Counted from the stretch's first letter, positions 23,559 through 32,656 are shown. The stretch is 47,918 nt of DNA from Bryobacterales bacterium (GCA_003162425.1 PMOK01000149.1:1-47918), one strand, 5' to 3'. Translations and numbers: made by a program. Notes: generated from the sequence alone by a model not told the origin.

Positions 23559-26500
23559 TCGCCCTGCAACGTAAACGCCGCCCAATAGTAGGCCCGGGTC
23601 CAGCGGGAGTCTTTCCACATAGCAATCTGGGCCCGCCGCAATGCCGCCGCCGGCCGGAGATTCTCCATCAACATGCCGTGATAAAACACGCGCATCAACT
23701 CTGCCGTGGAACGGTCAGGCACGGTCCACAAGCTGGCCACAACGGCCGGACTTCCCGCGTACATAAACGCCCGTGTCAACCCGACCAAGCCCTCACCGCG
23801 GACATCTTTGCCGAGCGCCGTCTGACACGCGCTAAGCACCACCAGATCCGCATTGAGCTTGAGATTGTAGATATCGGCCGCCTGCAAAAAGCCGTCGCGC
23901 GGCTTGCCAGCCCGATCCACCAGCGATAGCACGATACTCGGAAGCTCCGGGTGAAAAGGATTAACCAGGCCATGCGACGCAATGTGCACATACTTATAAT
24001 CGCGCAGCGCCCCGCTCAGCACAGTGGCGCGGCTCGCATCAAAGTCAAAAGCCGAGAACCCCGCGCCGGGCGGAGCCAGCGCTAGTATGTTGTCGGCCTC
24101 TCTACGAGTGAAGATAAGACGATCGAAGGTGGTGCGCGCGAACACCTTTCCGCGTGTTTGGCTGTCCGCGTCGGCATTGGTAGCTGCCGGATTGCCAGTT
24201 ACGCGCGGATCGTCCGCGGCGAACACCGGGTCCGCCAGAACGGCCACTAGTTTCGAACTTCTGTTCCTCTCGCCGCCGCGCCGCAGGAAAGCGATGGTCG
24301 ACGCCGAAGGAAGGTTCACAATCTCGTGACTGGCAATCAGCGGCTCAGCGGGATTAACCGGCGATGGCAGCGCGCTGAACGGAACGAATTGCAGGGAGCC
24401 CGAAGTAACAATCAGCAGCCGCTTGGTTCCCAATTCTTGCGCCACGGGACCAAGCACGGCGCGGCTCAACGCCTCGAGAGCTGCAGGTGCGGATTTGGCA
24501 AGCCCACGATCCGTGGCGCTGCGGATGCTTTCTCGTGCGCGTTCGGCCAGCGCGTCCAGCGTGGAACGGCCTGGCAAAACGTAACTCTGAAAGCTGGTGC
24601 GGGAAACGGCCCAGAGAAAGCTGCGTTGCTCCCCTGGCGCATATTCCAGCAGCAGCGTGCCGGAATCCAGATATTCGCGCTGCAGCCGGGGGAGCTTCAG
24701 TGGATCCTGTTCGGCGAACTTTGCGTATCGAGGACTCGCACTCAGGATCTTCGCCTCCAGTTGCTGATACTCGGTCGTCGCTTGCCGGATCTCCGTTCCA
24801 ACGGCATCCGCTGCGGAGCTGTCTCCTCCAGCCACCAGCAGTTGGATCTGCCGCTCCATCTTGGCTTGGAGCCGCGCGGAAAGAATCTGCTCGCGGCTGA
24901 TCAACGCGGGATCAACGCCCTGCCGCAATCCAGCCCGCGCCTCGCTCAGAAGATCCAGCAGCGTGCGCGCCCGCGCCCTCTCGGCCGTTTCAAAAGCCTG
25001 TTTGTCATAGCCGCGCCCCGGATGAAGCTGATCCAGATGCATCAGCGCGTCTTCCAGCGCTTCATATTGGTCCAGCACAGTTGTGAGCCAAGTGGAACGC
25101 AGCTCCCCGCCGATTACCGACGCGCGAATCTGTTCGTCGATGCGTAGCGCTTCTTCAAGATGCTGTCTGGCGTGCTCCCAATCGCGATCGTCACTCTCGA
25201 GTAGCGCCAGAAGATACATCGCCCGGCTCTGTTCGAAGCGATCTCCGATTGCGGTGAGTTGCGCCGAGGCTTCCACCAATGAATCCCGCGCCTTCTTCTT
25301 ATCGCCCAGCAAACGATAGGCCGCCCCAATATTCACCTCTGTGGCCGCGCGCCGCCGCCGGTCGTCGATGGCCGTCAACAGTTGGATTGCCTGCTCGAAA
25401 TACGGAAGTGCATCCTTTGCGTCGCGGTCCTTCAACGACAGCGTTCCCAGGCTGTTCAAGATATTCGCTTCACCGCCCTGGTCGCTCGCCCCGCGCAGCA
25501 GCGGGAGCGCCTGGCGGTACGCTTCCAGAGCTTCTACGCGCTCGTCCAGGCTGGCGTACACCGCGCCGAGTTCGGCCAGCGCCAGCCCCTCGCCGCGTTT
25601 ATCCGAGAGTTCCTGCTGAATTTTCAATGCCTGCCGGCCATAGCCGAGCGCTTGTTCCGTATCGCCAAGCTGCAAGAAGGCATGCGCAATCGCGGTGAGG
25701 ATACTTTCCTCTTGATGCCTGTCCTTAAGTTTGCGCGTGAGTGCCAGGGCTTGTTGCAAGGTGTTCAGGGAGTCCTGTGGTTGCCCCACCGCCAAATACA
25801 AGCTACCCAAATTGGTAAGCGCGCGGCCTTCGCCCCTGCCATCGCCGACTTCGCGCATCACCGGCAGCGCTTCCGTCAACGACTCCAGCGCCTGATCCAG
25901 ATCACCGAGCCGCGCGAACGACGTCCCCATGTAGTAGAGCGTGGTGCCTTCCCCACGCCGGTCGTGCTGCTCACGCCGCATGGGCAGCAGTTCGCGAAAC
26001 GTATCCAGTGCTTTATAAGAATCGCCGATGGCGTAGTAAATGGCGCCGGCGTTTGCCAGAACCAGCATCTCTCCGTGCCGATCGTGCTCCTCTCGTTTGA
26101 TGGCAAGCGCACTGGTGACGTAGGGCAGGGCCTTCTTTGGGTCGCCCATAAGCAGGTAGACGGCCCCGATGTCGCTCGAAGCCGTCCCTTCCAGATTCCG
26201 GTCGCCAGCCGACCGCGCCAGGCGAATGGCCGATTCGAGATGCTCCAGCGCTTTTTTCGGTTCACGGAAAGACAGGGCCACGCCCAGGTTGGTCAGCTCG
26301 TCCGCTTCGCCAAGCGTATCGTGGGCTGCCCGCGCCAGCGGCAAAGCTCGCTCGAGGGAGTCGACCGCCTTCTGATTTTCTCCCAGAGCGATGTACACGT
26401 CGCTCATCGTGTCGAGGGTGTGGCTTTCCTCCGATTTGTCCCCAATCCACTCCCAGAGCGGAAGGGCGCCCTCGAATTTGATGGCGGCCTGTTGGAGGGA

Positions 26501-27022
26501 TTCTTTTGAGCCGGCATCCTGAAGAGCTCTGGCATCTTCGAACAACCGCTCCGCCTGGACACGCTTTCGATCGGCGTCCGTGGCCGGCCTTTGTTCGGCC
26601 AGCCGCAACTCAAATCCGCGCGCGGGAACGTCCCCGTTCCTGAGTGAACATTCCAGAACGAACCGGCCGGTTTGTGCGGCTATGTGCGAAATAGAAATCG
26701 TTCTGCTTTCGTCCGCGCGATTCGAAAAATTGGCGGCCTCGGATCCGTCGGGCGCGGTCAGCCGGATCTTCAGAGGAAGGCCGTTTGGCTGAATGGCCAC
26801 GCGCAGGAGCTCTCCACTTTGCGCCGCGATCTGCCAAGAGCGCGCCTCGCCCGTAACCGGCAGGCTCTGAATCGTAACTTGGAGAGACAGGACTCCCCGG
26901 TCCGCCTGACATTGGCCAAGACCTGTGGAACAGAGGGCGATAACAGCCAGCAACAAAAGGCCGGAACTCGACCTCGGCTCGAACAAGCTGCGCGGCCTCC
27001 GTCTTGTAATTGTACGCTCCAC
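23549..27022 (-). CDS. Exported TPR-CHAT caspase-like protein
   Basis: About 1157 residues. An N-terminal hydrophobic signal (SGLLLLAVIALCSTGLG) precedes a beta domain of about 120 residues resembling those ahead of TPRs in secreted acidobacterial proteins. Eleven or so TPRs follow with 40-residue spacing (about 180-620; LTNLGVALS, LANAGAIYYAIGD, LTNLGSLYLAVGQ), then a helical linker and a C-terminal CHAT peptidase domain. The CHAT dyad is visible: His in HIASHGL near residue 1015 and Cys in VVLSACQTALG near 1065. CHAT proteins are clan CD (caspase/separase-like) cysteine peptidases. A TTG at 27034 is possible, but GTG at 27022 has GGGGA at good spacing. It is the first gene of an operon with an ECF sigma and anti-sigma factor. 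Confidence 0.92.
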   Translation of the reverse strand: MERTITRRRPRSLFEPRSSSGLLLLAVIALCSTGLGQCQADRGVLSLQVTIQSLPVTGEARSWQIAAQSGELLRVAIQPNGLPLKIRLTAPDGSEAANFSNRADESRTISISHIAAQTGRFVLECSLRNGDVPARGFELRLAEQRPATDADRKRVQAERLFEDARALQDAGSKESLQQAAIKFEGALPLWEWIGDKSEESHTLDTMSDVYIALGENQKAVDSLERALPLARAAHDTLGEADELTNLGVALSFREPKKALEHLESAIRLARSAGDRNLEGTASSDIGAVYLLMGDPKKALPYVTSALAIKREEHDRHGEMLVLANAGAIYYAIGDSYKALDTFRELLPMRREQHDRRGEGTTLYYMGTSFARLGDLDQALESLTEALPVMREVGDGRGEGRALTNLGSLYLAVGQPQDSLNTLQQALALTRKLKDRHQEESILTAIAHAFLQLGDTEQALGYGRQALKIQQELSDKRGEGLALAELGAVYASLDERVEALEAYRQALPLLRGASDQGGEANILNSLGTLSLKDRDAKDALPYFEQAIQLLTAIDDRRRRAATEVNIGAAYRLLGDKKKARDSLVEASAQLTAIGDRFEQSRAMYLLALLESDDRDWEHARQHLEEALRIDEQIRASVIGGELRSTWLTTVLDQYEALEDALMHLDQLHPGRGYDKQAFETAERARARTLLDLLSEARAGLRQGVDPALISREQILSARLQAKMERQIQLLVAGGDSSAADAVGTEIRQATTEYQQLEAKILSASPRYAKFAEQDPLKLPRLQREYLDSGTLLLEYAPGEQRSFLWAVSRTSFQSYVLPGRSTLDALAERARESIRSATDRGLAKSAPAALEALSRAVLGPVAQELGTKRLLIVTSGSLQFVPFSALPSPVNPAEPLIASHEIVNLPSASTIAFLRRGGERNRSSKLVAVLADPVFAADDPRVTGNPAATNADADSQTRGKVFARTTFDRLIFTRREADNILALAPPGAGFSAFDFDASRATVLSGALRDYKYVHIASHGLVNPFHPELPSIVLSLVDRAGKPRDGFLQAADIYNLKLNADLVVLSACQTALGKDVRGEGLVGLTRAFMYAGSPAVVASLWTVPDRSTAELMRVFYHGMLMENLRPAAALRRAQIAMWKDSRWTRAYYWAAFTLQGEWK

Positions 27023-27086
27023 AAAGATCCCCAAATACTAGCCGACATTCCCCAATCGGCAAAATCGGGAGAAGAATGCAGTGTGC

Positions 27087-28448
27087 TTACACGTATTCCA
27101 TGAGCGCCATGAAACCGTAGTCCATGTGCATCTGCTGATGACAATGGAACAGCGTCAGCCCCGGATTGTTCGCCACCAGATCCACTTCCACTTGAGTCTT
27201 CGGCCTCACCATCACCACGTCCTTGCGCACGCCCGACGTGGCTACGCCTTCTACTTTTGTGAGCTCAAACGTGTGGCGATGAAGATGGATGGGATGAGCC
27301 TCGTCGCTTCGGTTGTCCAGCACCAGACGATACCGGTTGTTCGCCTTCACGCGAATCGCGTCGGTCTTGGGGAAGGATTTTCCGTTGATGGTCCATTTGT
27401 CTACCCACCGGTGGCCGGCAAACTTCTTCTCGAACACCAACGGGATTCGCTCCGCCGGATCGGCCACGGCGGTTCGATTTCCAAAAAAGACGTAGTCCCA
27501 GCGTGTACTGCCAGGAGCCATCCAACGAGCCTCGCCGCCCTGTCCCGCATATTCCACCACGATGCCCATCCCCCGCTCGCGATCGTGATCATCGGTGGTT
27601 CCAAAAACCCAAACCCCCGGCCGATTCATCTCCACGATGGCGTCGATTCTCTCCGCAGGCCCCAGCTCCAGCGCCTCGATCTCTTTCGGGGCCGCAAGCG
27701 GATTGCCGTCCATGGCTGTTACCTGAAACTTGTGACCGGCCAGAGCAACTCTCCGGTGCACCGTTGCGCTCGCATTGAGAATTCGGAACAGGACGCGTTG
27801 CCGTTCGTGCACGCGGATGGGCGCGCCGTGCCCGAGTGCGCGGTTGTTGATCGAAAAGTGCTTGTATGCGGCGTCCATGCTGCCTTCATCGCCCCCACCG
27901 TCCCCACCGGTGGACATGTAGGGATCCCACTCCTTCAACGCCAGAAAAACCTCCTGATCGTAGGTGCCCGGATCGCTCCTCGGTTCCACATAAAGAAAGC
28001 CGAACTGCCCGGTATAGGTGGCGCGTTTCAAATTGCGGCCCGCCATGGTGTGGGAGTGATACCAACGCGTCCCACTTGGCGTAGCCGTGAAGCTGTAACG
28101 GCGCCGCCCGCGCGGAGGAACCCCTGGTGTACCTTCTTCGAGCGAACCATCCACGTCGGAAGGGATGTGCAGCCCGTGCCAATGGACCACTTCTTCTTCC
28201 GAGGTATTGTTGTGGACCTCGATCGTGACCGTCTTTCCTTCCGGTATTCGCAGCAGCGGTCCTGGCGCCGATCCATTGTATCCGAGCGTCTTCACAGTGG
28301 TTCCAGGCGCGAGCTCCACGCTGACCGGTCCGATTTCAAGCGTGAAGTCGGCTGCGGCCTGATCTTGCGCCCGCGCACGGCTCGCTTCTAGAAGCGCGCC
28401 CGGCAAAGCCGTCGCCGCCAAAGCTCCTAGAAGATCTCTCCGTCGCAT
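27087..28448 (-). CDS. Tat-exported multicopper oxidase (CueO/laccase-type)
   Basis: A 453-residue three-domain cupredoxin enzyme with a twin-arginine signal (MRRRDLLGALAATALPGALL), which sets the start at 28446-28448. All four copper-ligand motifs are present: HWHGLH near residue 88, WYHSHT near 130, HPIHLHRHTFEL near 400 and LFHCHQQMHMDYGFM near 435, giving the type 1 and trinuclear copper sites. Expected activity is oxidation of phenols or metal ions coupled to reduction of oxygen to water, in the periplasm. It is transcribed ahead of the CHAT operon (53 bases or more away); linkage to it is uncertain. No copper chaperone or pump gene is adjacent. Confidence 0.93.
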   Translation of the reverse strand: MRRRDLLGALAATALPGALLEASRARAQDQAAADFTLEIGPVSVELAPGTTVKTLGYNGSAPGPLLRIPEGKTVTIEVHNNTSEEEVVHWHGLHIPSDVDGSLEEGTPGVPPRGRRRYSFTATPSGTRWYHSHTMAGRNLKRATYTGQFGFLYVEPRSDPGTYDQEVFLALKEWDPYMSTGGDGGGDEGSMDAAYKHFSINNRALGHGAPIRVHERQRVLFRILNASATVHRRVALAGHKFQVTAMDGNPLAAPKEIEALELGPAERIDAIVEMNRPGVWVFGTTDDHDRERGMGIVVEYAGQGGEARWMAPGSTRWDYVFFGNRTAVADPAERIPLVFEKKFAGHRWVDKWTINGKSFPKTDAIRVKANNRYRLVLDNRSDEAHPIHLHRHTFELTKVEGVATSGVRKDVVMVRPKTQVEVDLVANNPGLTLFHCHQQMHMDYGFMALMEYV

Positions 28449-28557
28449 TTGCTCATTCTTACATTCTCCGCGGTTGAAAATGGCTTTCCCTCCACATAGC
28501 CGGCGATATCGTCGCAATACCGGTCCGCAAGTGTCTTTTTGAGACTGGAATATTTCA

Positions 28558-28674
28558 TCACATCCGTTCCACCGAGGTGCTTCCTACATGCTCAATCGCA
28601 ACGGCGATATCGCCTACGCATGGCCAGATCCTGTCTCGAAGCTGGGCAAAGCGATCGGGCCATTCGGCTGGAGT
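28558..28674 (-). pseudogene. Remnant of a GrpB/UPF0157-family gene
   Basis: The minus strand reads TPAEWPDRFAQLRDRIWPCV then GDIAVAIEHVGSTSVERM and a TGA stop. This matches the N-terminal core of GrpB-family proteins (…WP..F..L…I..AIEHVGST.V). No start codon precedes it and the gene stops after about 39 residues, so only a fragment survives. It marks the beginning of a debris-rich region. Confidence 0.7.
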
Positions 28675-28881
28675 TGAGTTAGGCGAGCCACTGGACCTGC
28701 GCGATTAGACCCAACATCCGCAGCGCCCCTTTTCATGTCTCGGCAATCGAAGGAAAGTTCATGGTACCGAATTTGCTCCAAGTACCCATGGCAAGCTGAG
28801 CGTTGTAAGGAGGGCGAACACCGTCCGCCTGAGTTGGACTACTTTCACCCCCAACAGGTTCGAGCTCTGAAGGGAAATGTC

Positions 28882-29328
28882 ATGAATAAACATTTGTTGA
28901 ATGCGAGGTTCAGTTTTTTGTATGTAGTGATTTCGGTAGCCGCCGTAGGATGCGCAATGACTTTCAGTTGGATAGCTGATCTCAATAGGTTCGAGACCGT
29001 GCTGCTGTTGATGGGCGGCTTGCTAGGCGCTTGGGCGACCTTATTTAGTCTTCTGGAAATACGCCGGCTCGCTCAAAAGCCGAAGAGCGTCGATGAAGCT
29101 CTTAAGGAAGAAGCAGATCCTTATGCTCCGCGAACCGTGGTCGTTGGGCCTCCAACCGGGGCGCCATACCCGCATCACGAGGATTACCCTGAAAGCGCAG
29201 GGTTGGAGGAGGGGCAGCTTTGCTCGCGCCTTACTAATCCGACGCCACTTATCGAAGACTTTCTGAATCGCCGGTCTAAGACGAAGCAAAAGGCTCACGC
29301 TAGCAAGGTCGCGGCCGCGGAAAACTAA
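28882..29328 (+). CDS. Membrane protein with hydrophilic C-terminal domain
   Basis: A 148-residue protein with two N-terminal membrane helices (about residues 10-30 and 42-60, VVISVAAVGCAMTFSW and TVLLLMGGLLGAWATLFSL), then LEIRRLAQK and a charged cytoplasmic tail with repeated prolines and lysines (PTGAPYPHHEDYPES, RRSKTKQKAH). The ATG at 28882 is set by GAAGGG just upstream; the frame is open further upstream but without a ribosome site. The last ~90 codons are duplicated, without the membrane part, at 32657-32933. No family is recognised. The frame seen on the opposite strand at both copies is a shadow. Confidence 0.65.
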   Translation: MNKHLLNARFSFLYVVISVAAVGCAMTFSWIADLNRFETVLLLMGGLLGAWATLFSLLEIRRLAQKPKSVDEALKEEADPYAPRTVVVGPPTGAPYPHHEDYPESAGLEEGQLCSRLTNPTPLIEDFLNRRSKTKQKAHASKVAAAEN

Positions 29329-29551
29329 GCGGTCATGACGGTGACCACGCCGATCGAAGTTGATCGCCAGAGCCGGACGATGGCGTTCGCCCGGCTAGTC
29401 GGCAAACTCCGGCTTTGCCAACGCGACGGCGTTTCGACGGCCGTTATCTCAACGTTCTGAAACCGGGCGGCGAGCCTCCACAAAAGCCTGGTTCCGCGTG
29501 GCAGCGCGACGCCCGTAACTCTATGAGGAATTGGTAGCGCTAACGGGAATC
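29051..29551 (+). repeat. Segmental duplication, left copy
   Basis: From TTCTGGAAATACGCCGGCTC to the tRNA-end-like sequence at 29531-29552 this segment matches 32657-33101 in the same orientation. Identity is very high through the coding tail and stop codon and then weaker, with gaps (one about 10 bases just after GCCGATC, and a larger one near the GGCCGTTATCTCAA block). The left copy carries the intact gene. Confidence 0.8.
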
Positions 29552-29680
29552 GAACGTGTATGGCGCCGGTTCAGTATGGTTCAGCTGGGTCTAAGTGAGT
29601 GCGAGTGGGTTTAGTTGGTACCGCGCGAGGCGCCAGAAATGTGCCATGCACGCCGGACGTTGGCACTCGGTTGTCACTCG
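29531..29680. repeat. tRNA-3'-end-like junction repeat, copy R1
   Basis: TTGGTAGCGCTAACGGGAAT starts this copy. On the minus strand it reads like a tRNA 3' end (ATTCCC, an acceptor strand, then CCA). It is followed by about 130 bases rich in GTTCAG/AAGTGAGTGC words that match 35433-35583 at roughly four positions in five, with the same orientation. Only the first 22 bases recur at 33080-33101. No complete tRNA can be folded here. Confidence 0.65.
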
Positions 29681-29688
29681 CTCAGCGT

Positions 29689-30000
29689 TCAAAACTCTTC
29701 GCTCTGATCCCGGATCTCCAACTTGAACTGCCAGCCCTCGCAGGTCATCAGCATCCGGCCAAATTCGTCCCACGTAACCACTCGTCCATCGATAATGAGC
29801 AGCGGTGTGTGACCCCCCTGGGCGTCATCCCACTCGATCGTGCTCAGGAGGTTAGCCTGCTCGCGTAAAAGCGGTTGCCCAGCGGCGTGCTAGTCAGCCT
29901 TGAGCAGGGCCTCGACGACGCGCTTCTAAGAACGGCTGCTCTGCTGGACGATCCATCTGTGCACCATTTTCGAAGCGAGACGTCGCCATTCAGCACCATC
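29689..30000 (-). pseudogene. Decayed gene, C-terminal DUF7713-like region
   Basis: Minus-strand translation ends IDGRVVTWDEFGRMLMTCEG, WQFKLEIRDQSEEF and TGA at 29689-29691, preceded by LLSTIEWDDAQGGHTPLL. In the same frame upstream lie VHRWIVQQSS and RVVEALLKAD, separated by two TAG stops (one at 29890-29892). I associate the C-terminal segment with the DUF7713 domain with moderate confidence. With no start and two internal stops it is a remnant. Its 3' end directly abuts junction repeat R1. Confidence 0.6.
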
Positions 30001-30154
30001 CCCTTAGATCTGAGGTCTCGGATACTCATCCGCGTGCCTAAGGCACTTGAATCGTGATTAAGAACCAATATGGCCCGGCGAGCTGCCGAGTGCGCTCTGC
30101 CACGGCTGTATGCGGCCTGCTGCAAGCTGGAACGAATCACTTGTTCTGGCAGAA

Positions 30155-30376
30155 CTAGGATGATTTCGTCGTTGCCGTTGTTGCCTTGGGTTTCTTAGCC
30201 TTCTTCGCTTTTTTTGTTTTGCCAGCTTTGCCAGCGCTCCCGGCCTGTGAACCTGAGGCGTCCTTTTCAGGAGGCTGGCTTTGGTAGCACCAACCGGATA
30301 CGCCGCAAACTGAGAAGACAAAAATCGCTATCGCAAGCTTCAACGCCATGCTTGGGATGGAAGACGTCAATCGCAT
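30155..30376 (-). CDS. Small exported lysine-rich protein
   Basis: A 73-residue protein with a signal-like hydrophobic stretch (MALKLAIAIFVFSVCGVSG, residues 10-28) and a tail made almost only of Lys, Ala, Thr, Gly and Ser (GKTKKAKKAKKPKATTATTK), reminiscent of histone H1-type basic tails. The ATG at 30376 is preceded by GAGGAGG at 7 bases; an internal ATG at residue 10 would begin exactly at the signal. It starts 16 bases after the cyclase-CHASE2 stop and is probably cotranscribed with it. Possibly a periplasmic polyanion-binding peptide; that is only inferred from composition. Confidence 0.6.
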   Translation of the reverse strand: MRLTSSIPSMALKLAIAIFVFSVCGVSGWCYQSQPPEKDASGSQAGSAGKAGKTKKAKKAKKPKATTATTKSS

Positions 30377-30392
30377 GGTTCGACCTCCTCGG

Positions 30393-32312
30393 TTAGGCGC
30401 TCTTGGGTTCCCCGTGCGCGCTTTCTCTTATTGCCAACTCTATCCTTCTAGCCAAATATAACCCAATTATTTCAAGAATAGACGGCGGTACCACGGCCGC
30501 AAAAACTCCCCATTGGCTCCTGATAACAGCGCTGAAGAACACTCCCAAACCTAATGTAATCACGGCACTGACAACCAAGGCTAACTCGGGCAACTTACAT
30601 CCATAAAAGACCGCCAACAGCACCAGAAGCCAAGCAACGATTACCGAGTCGTTGACCCATTGAGGACTGGGTATGAGGAAACTCTCATCGAGCAAGGCAG
30701 CAATGTAGTTGGCCTGTAGTTCCGGACCGGCCATTACACCTTGATCGGTTTGGTGCACATCGCCGGTTGTTTCGCCCACTATCACTACTTTGTGGCGCAG
30801 GCCATCCAGAGCCGCCTTGTCCCCTTCGTCCGGTCCGCAATGAGTCCAATCGATGTCCGGACCGGGGTTGTTACAGACAATCTTGATCGCTGATACGGAT
30901 TCGAATGTGCCGGGACGACCCAGTTTTATGGATGGATGCGTCATCTGGCCTTTCAGATCGGTAAGGTTGTTGCTCTTCATGATATTCGAATCGAGCAGCT
31001 CGGCAGCAGCCGTGGCAACAGTCGGCAACATTGTCGGCCGCTCCTGTTTTACGTTGCAGTCCGGCGGAAAGGTCATCCAGCCCAGCGGAACCTTTCCCAC
31101 GTCGACGTTGATCATCGCCAGTCCGAAACTCACGCGGTCGGCTGGCACACCTTCGTTCAGCAGCTCGGCATCGCCGAGAACCATTTCCTGCGGTTGCAGA
31201 TTTTCGGGCTGTAATTGGGGACAAAACTGCTGCACGTTGTCGCGGCTGTACGACTCCACGGCGATTACCAGCGGCACCCTCGCGGAGATCGTTCGAATCG
31301 TATGTTTCAGCGCGGTGGTGCCATCGTTGTTGGAGGCGCACACGCCGCGCGGAATGCGGCCGTAAAATTTATCGATCACGATCAGGCGCGGATAGGCTTC
31401 TGCCAGTTTGGTGAGTAACTTCGCCATGAAGGCGCGGTGAGTACAACGATTTAATCCTAGTGCGGATTCCGGCTCGACACTGCGGACGATGGAGACGATT
31501 TTGATTTCGTCGATGCGAGTTTGGCGCGGTCCCGGGGCGAATTTCCTGTACCAGAAATCGTGGCTCAGAAAGCCTAAGTACACGTCGGCGCGCTGAACCG
31601 CTTTGTCGCCGATCACAATTATCGCGATTAAGACTGCAGCAACCCAGGTCCAGCGACTCGAACGAGTCTTCTCTTGAAATTTCGTGGGAAGTGCCGGGTT
31701 TCCCAACTCGGCGTTACATAGGTTGTAAAAGCGCAGCTTCACACCATGCTTCACGCTGTGTTCGCCGAGATCATGCAATTGCGGAACCCATCCCCTGAGC
31801 TGCAATAGCACCTCAGCAGTGGTCTGAGACAACAGGATGTGACCCGCATTTCCGGCGTCCATGATGCGCTGCGCCACGTTGATGCCTCCGCCGTTCACGT
31901 TCAGATTGGCATTAATATCGGCGACTCGATAGACCGGGCCTGTATTCAGGCCCATGCGAAGCTTGAGCTTTGGATGGAGCTTAAGCATGGAGGCTATTTC
32001 CAAGGCGCACTTAACTGGTGCGACTGGGTCTCCAAAAAAGACTAGGGCCATGCCATCGCCTGTTGGGAGGCTGATAAGCTGTTTGTCACGCTCGAATGCC
32101 TGGTACTGCGATGTGCTTCTAACGATCTGTTGAAGCTTGTTCAGTTGTTCCCGCTGCTCCTCCATTGGCCAGGTGGAGAAGGCAACCAGGTCCATGAATA
32201 GAACGTGGGCCAACTCCAGAGGCTCGGATGTCTCGGGCTCCGATGAGCCGGAAATATTCTGCCCCGGGGTTACCGAAGACCGAATTGCATCCGAATCCAG
32301 CGGGCCCAGCAT
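30393..32312 (-). CDS. Class III nucleotidyl cyclase fused to CHASE2 sensor (reversed domain order)
   Basis: A 639-residue protein. Residues about 33-200 form a class III adenylate/guanylate cyclase domain: the metal Asp in LFMDLVAFS, the second metal Asp in LPTGDGMALVF, and the transition-state Asn/Arg in NVAQRIMDAG. A membrane helix (about 221-236, WVAAVLIAIIVIGDKA) is followed by a CHASE2 sensory domain (about 240-540, with ILIVIDKFYGRIP-like and VVIVGETTGDVHQT strands), and then three closely spaced helices at 555-625 (VIVAWLLVLLAVFYG, LALVVSAVITLGLGVFF, FAAVVPPSILEIIGLYLA). Most CHASE2 proteins have the sensor first and the cyclase last; here the order is inverted. It would make cAMP or cGMP in response to an extracytoplasmic signal. 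Base choice cannot be set. Confidence 0.85.
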   Translation of the reverse strand: MLGPLDSDAIRSSVTPGQNISGSSEPETSEPLELAHVLFMDLVAFSTWPMEEQREQLNKLQQIVRSTSQYQAFERDKQLISLPTGDGMALVFFGDPVAPVKCALEIASMLKLHPKLKLRMGLNTGPVYRVADINANLNVNGGGINVAQRIMDAGNAGHILLSQTTAEVLLQLRGWVPQLHDLGEHSVKHGVKLRFYNLCNAELGNPALPTKFQEKTRSSRWTWVAAVLIAIIVIGDKAVQRADVYLGFLSHDFWYRKFAPGPRQTRIDEIKIVSIVRSVEPESALGLNRCTHRAFMAKLLTKLAEAYPRLIVIDKFYGRIPRGVCASNNDGTTALKHTIRTISARVPLVIAVESYSRDNVQQFCPQLQPENLQPQEMVLGDAELLNEGVPADRVSFGLAMINVDVGKVPLGWMTFPPDCNVKQERPTMLPTVATAAAELLDSNIMKSNNLTDLKGQMTHPSIKLGRPGTFESVSAIKIVCNNPGPDIDWTHCGPDEGDKAALDGLRHKVVIVGETTGDVHQTDQGVMAGPELQANYIAALLDESFLIPSPQWVNDSVIVAWLLVLLAVFYGCKLPELALVVSAVITLGLGVFFSAVIRSQWGVFAAVVPPSILEIIGLYLARRIELAIRESAHGEPKSA

Positions 32313-32656
32313 ACCCTCGCCTCCATAGGATCAACAGCTCCATGAACCAGGTCGATTTGTTGGAGTAACGAGGTAAGTATACACAGAAATGGCCGATATC
32401 GCACAACTATCACCTCGAATTCGCCCGCTTGAAGTGAGAAAGAGTTGGCCATCTGAAAAGGTCGCTGTTTTGCTTAACGGGGACGCCGGACGGAGACCCG
32501 CCTGTGCATTTGTCGGGTCGCATCCAAGCCGCGTTGGGCTCCCCGCGCGGACCTTCACGATCCAGAACCTAACCAAGAACGTCAGAAGACTGGCTGCCGA
32601 TCTTCCAACACTTGGCGAGTGGGGGCCCTTTTTTATGTACAAAACAAGGTGAAGTT
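32313..32656. other. Intergenic region upstream of cyclase-CHASE2 gene
   Basis: About 340 bases that should contain the minus-strand promoter of the cyclase gene. An 87-codon plus-strand frame (32389-32652) has unremarkable composition and no known motif; it was not called. The right end passes directly into the duplicated segment. Confidence 0.4.

Noticed and set aside
25382..26509. 375-codon plus-strand frame
   Set aside because: Antisense shadow of the TPR region of the CHAT protein; its pattern simply mirrors the TPR periodicity.
27081..28391. 436-codon plus-strand frame
   Set aside because: Antisense of the multicopper oxidase, which has all copper motifs.
29341..29530. Minus-strand protein-like segment NVEITAV / NIEITAM shared by both copies of the duplication
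   Set aside because: Conserved between copies only because the DNA is duplicated; no family could be recognised and both copies lack start and length.
29531..29552. Possible tRNA gene
   Set aside because: Only the 3' T-arm/acceptor-like part is present at each of the three sites; no anticodon arm, D-arm or matching 5' acceptor strand is nearby.
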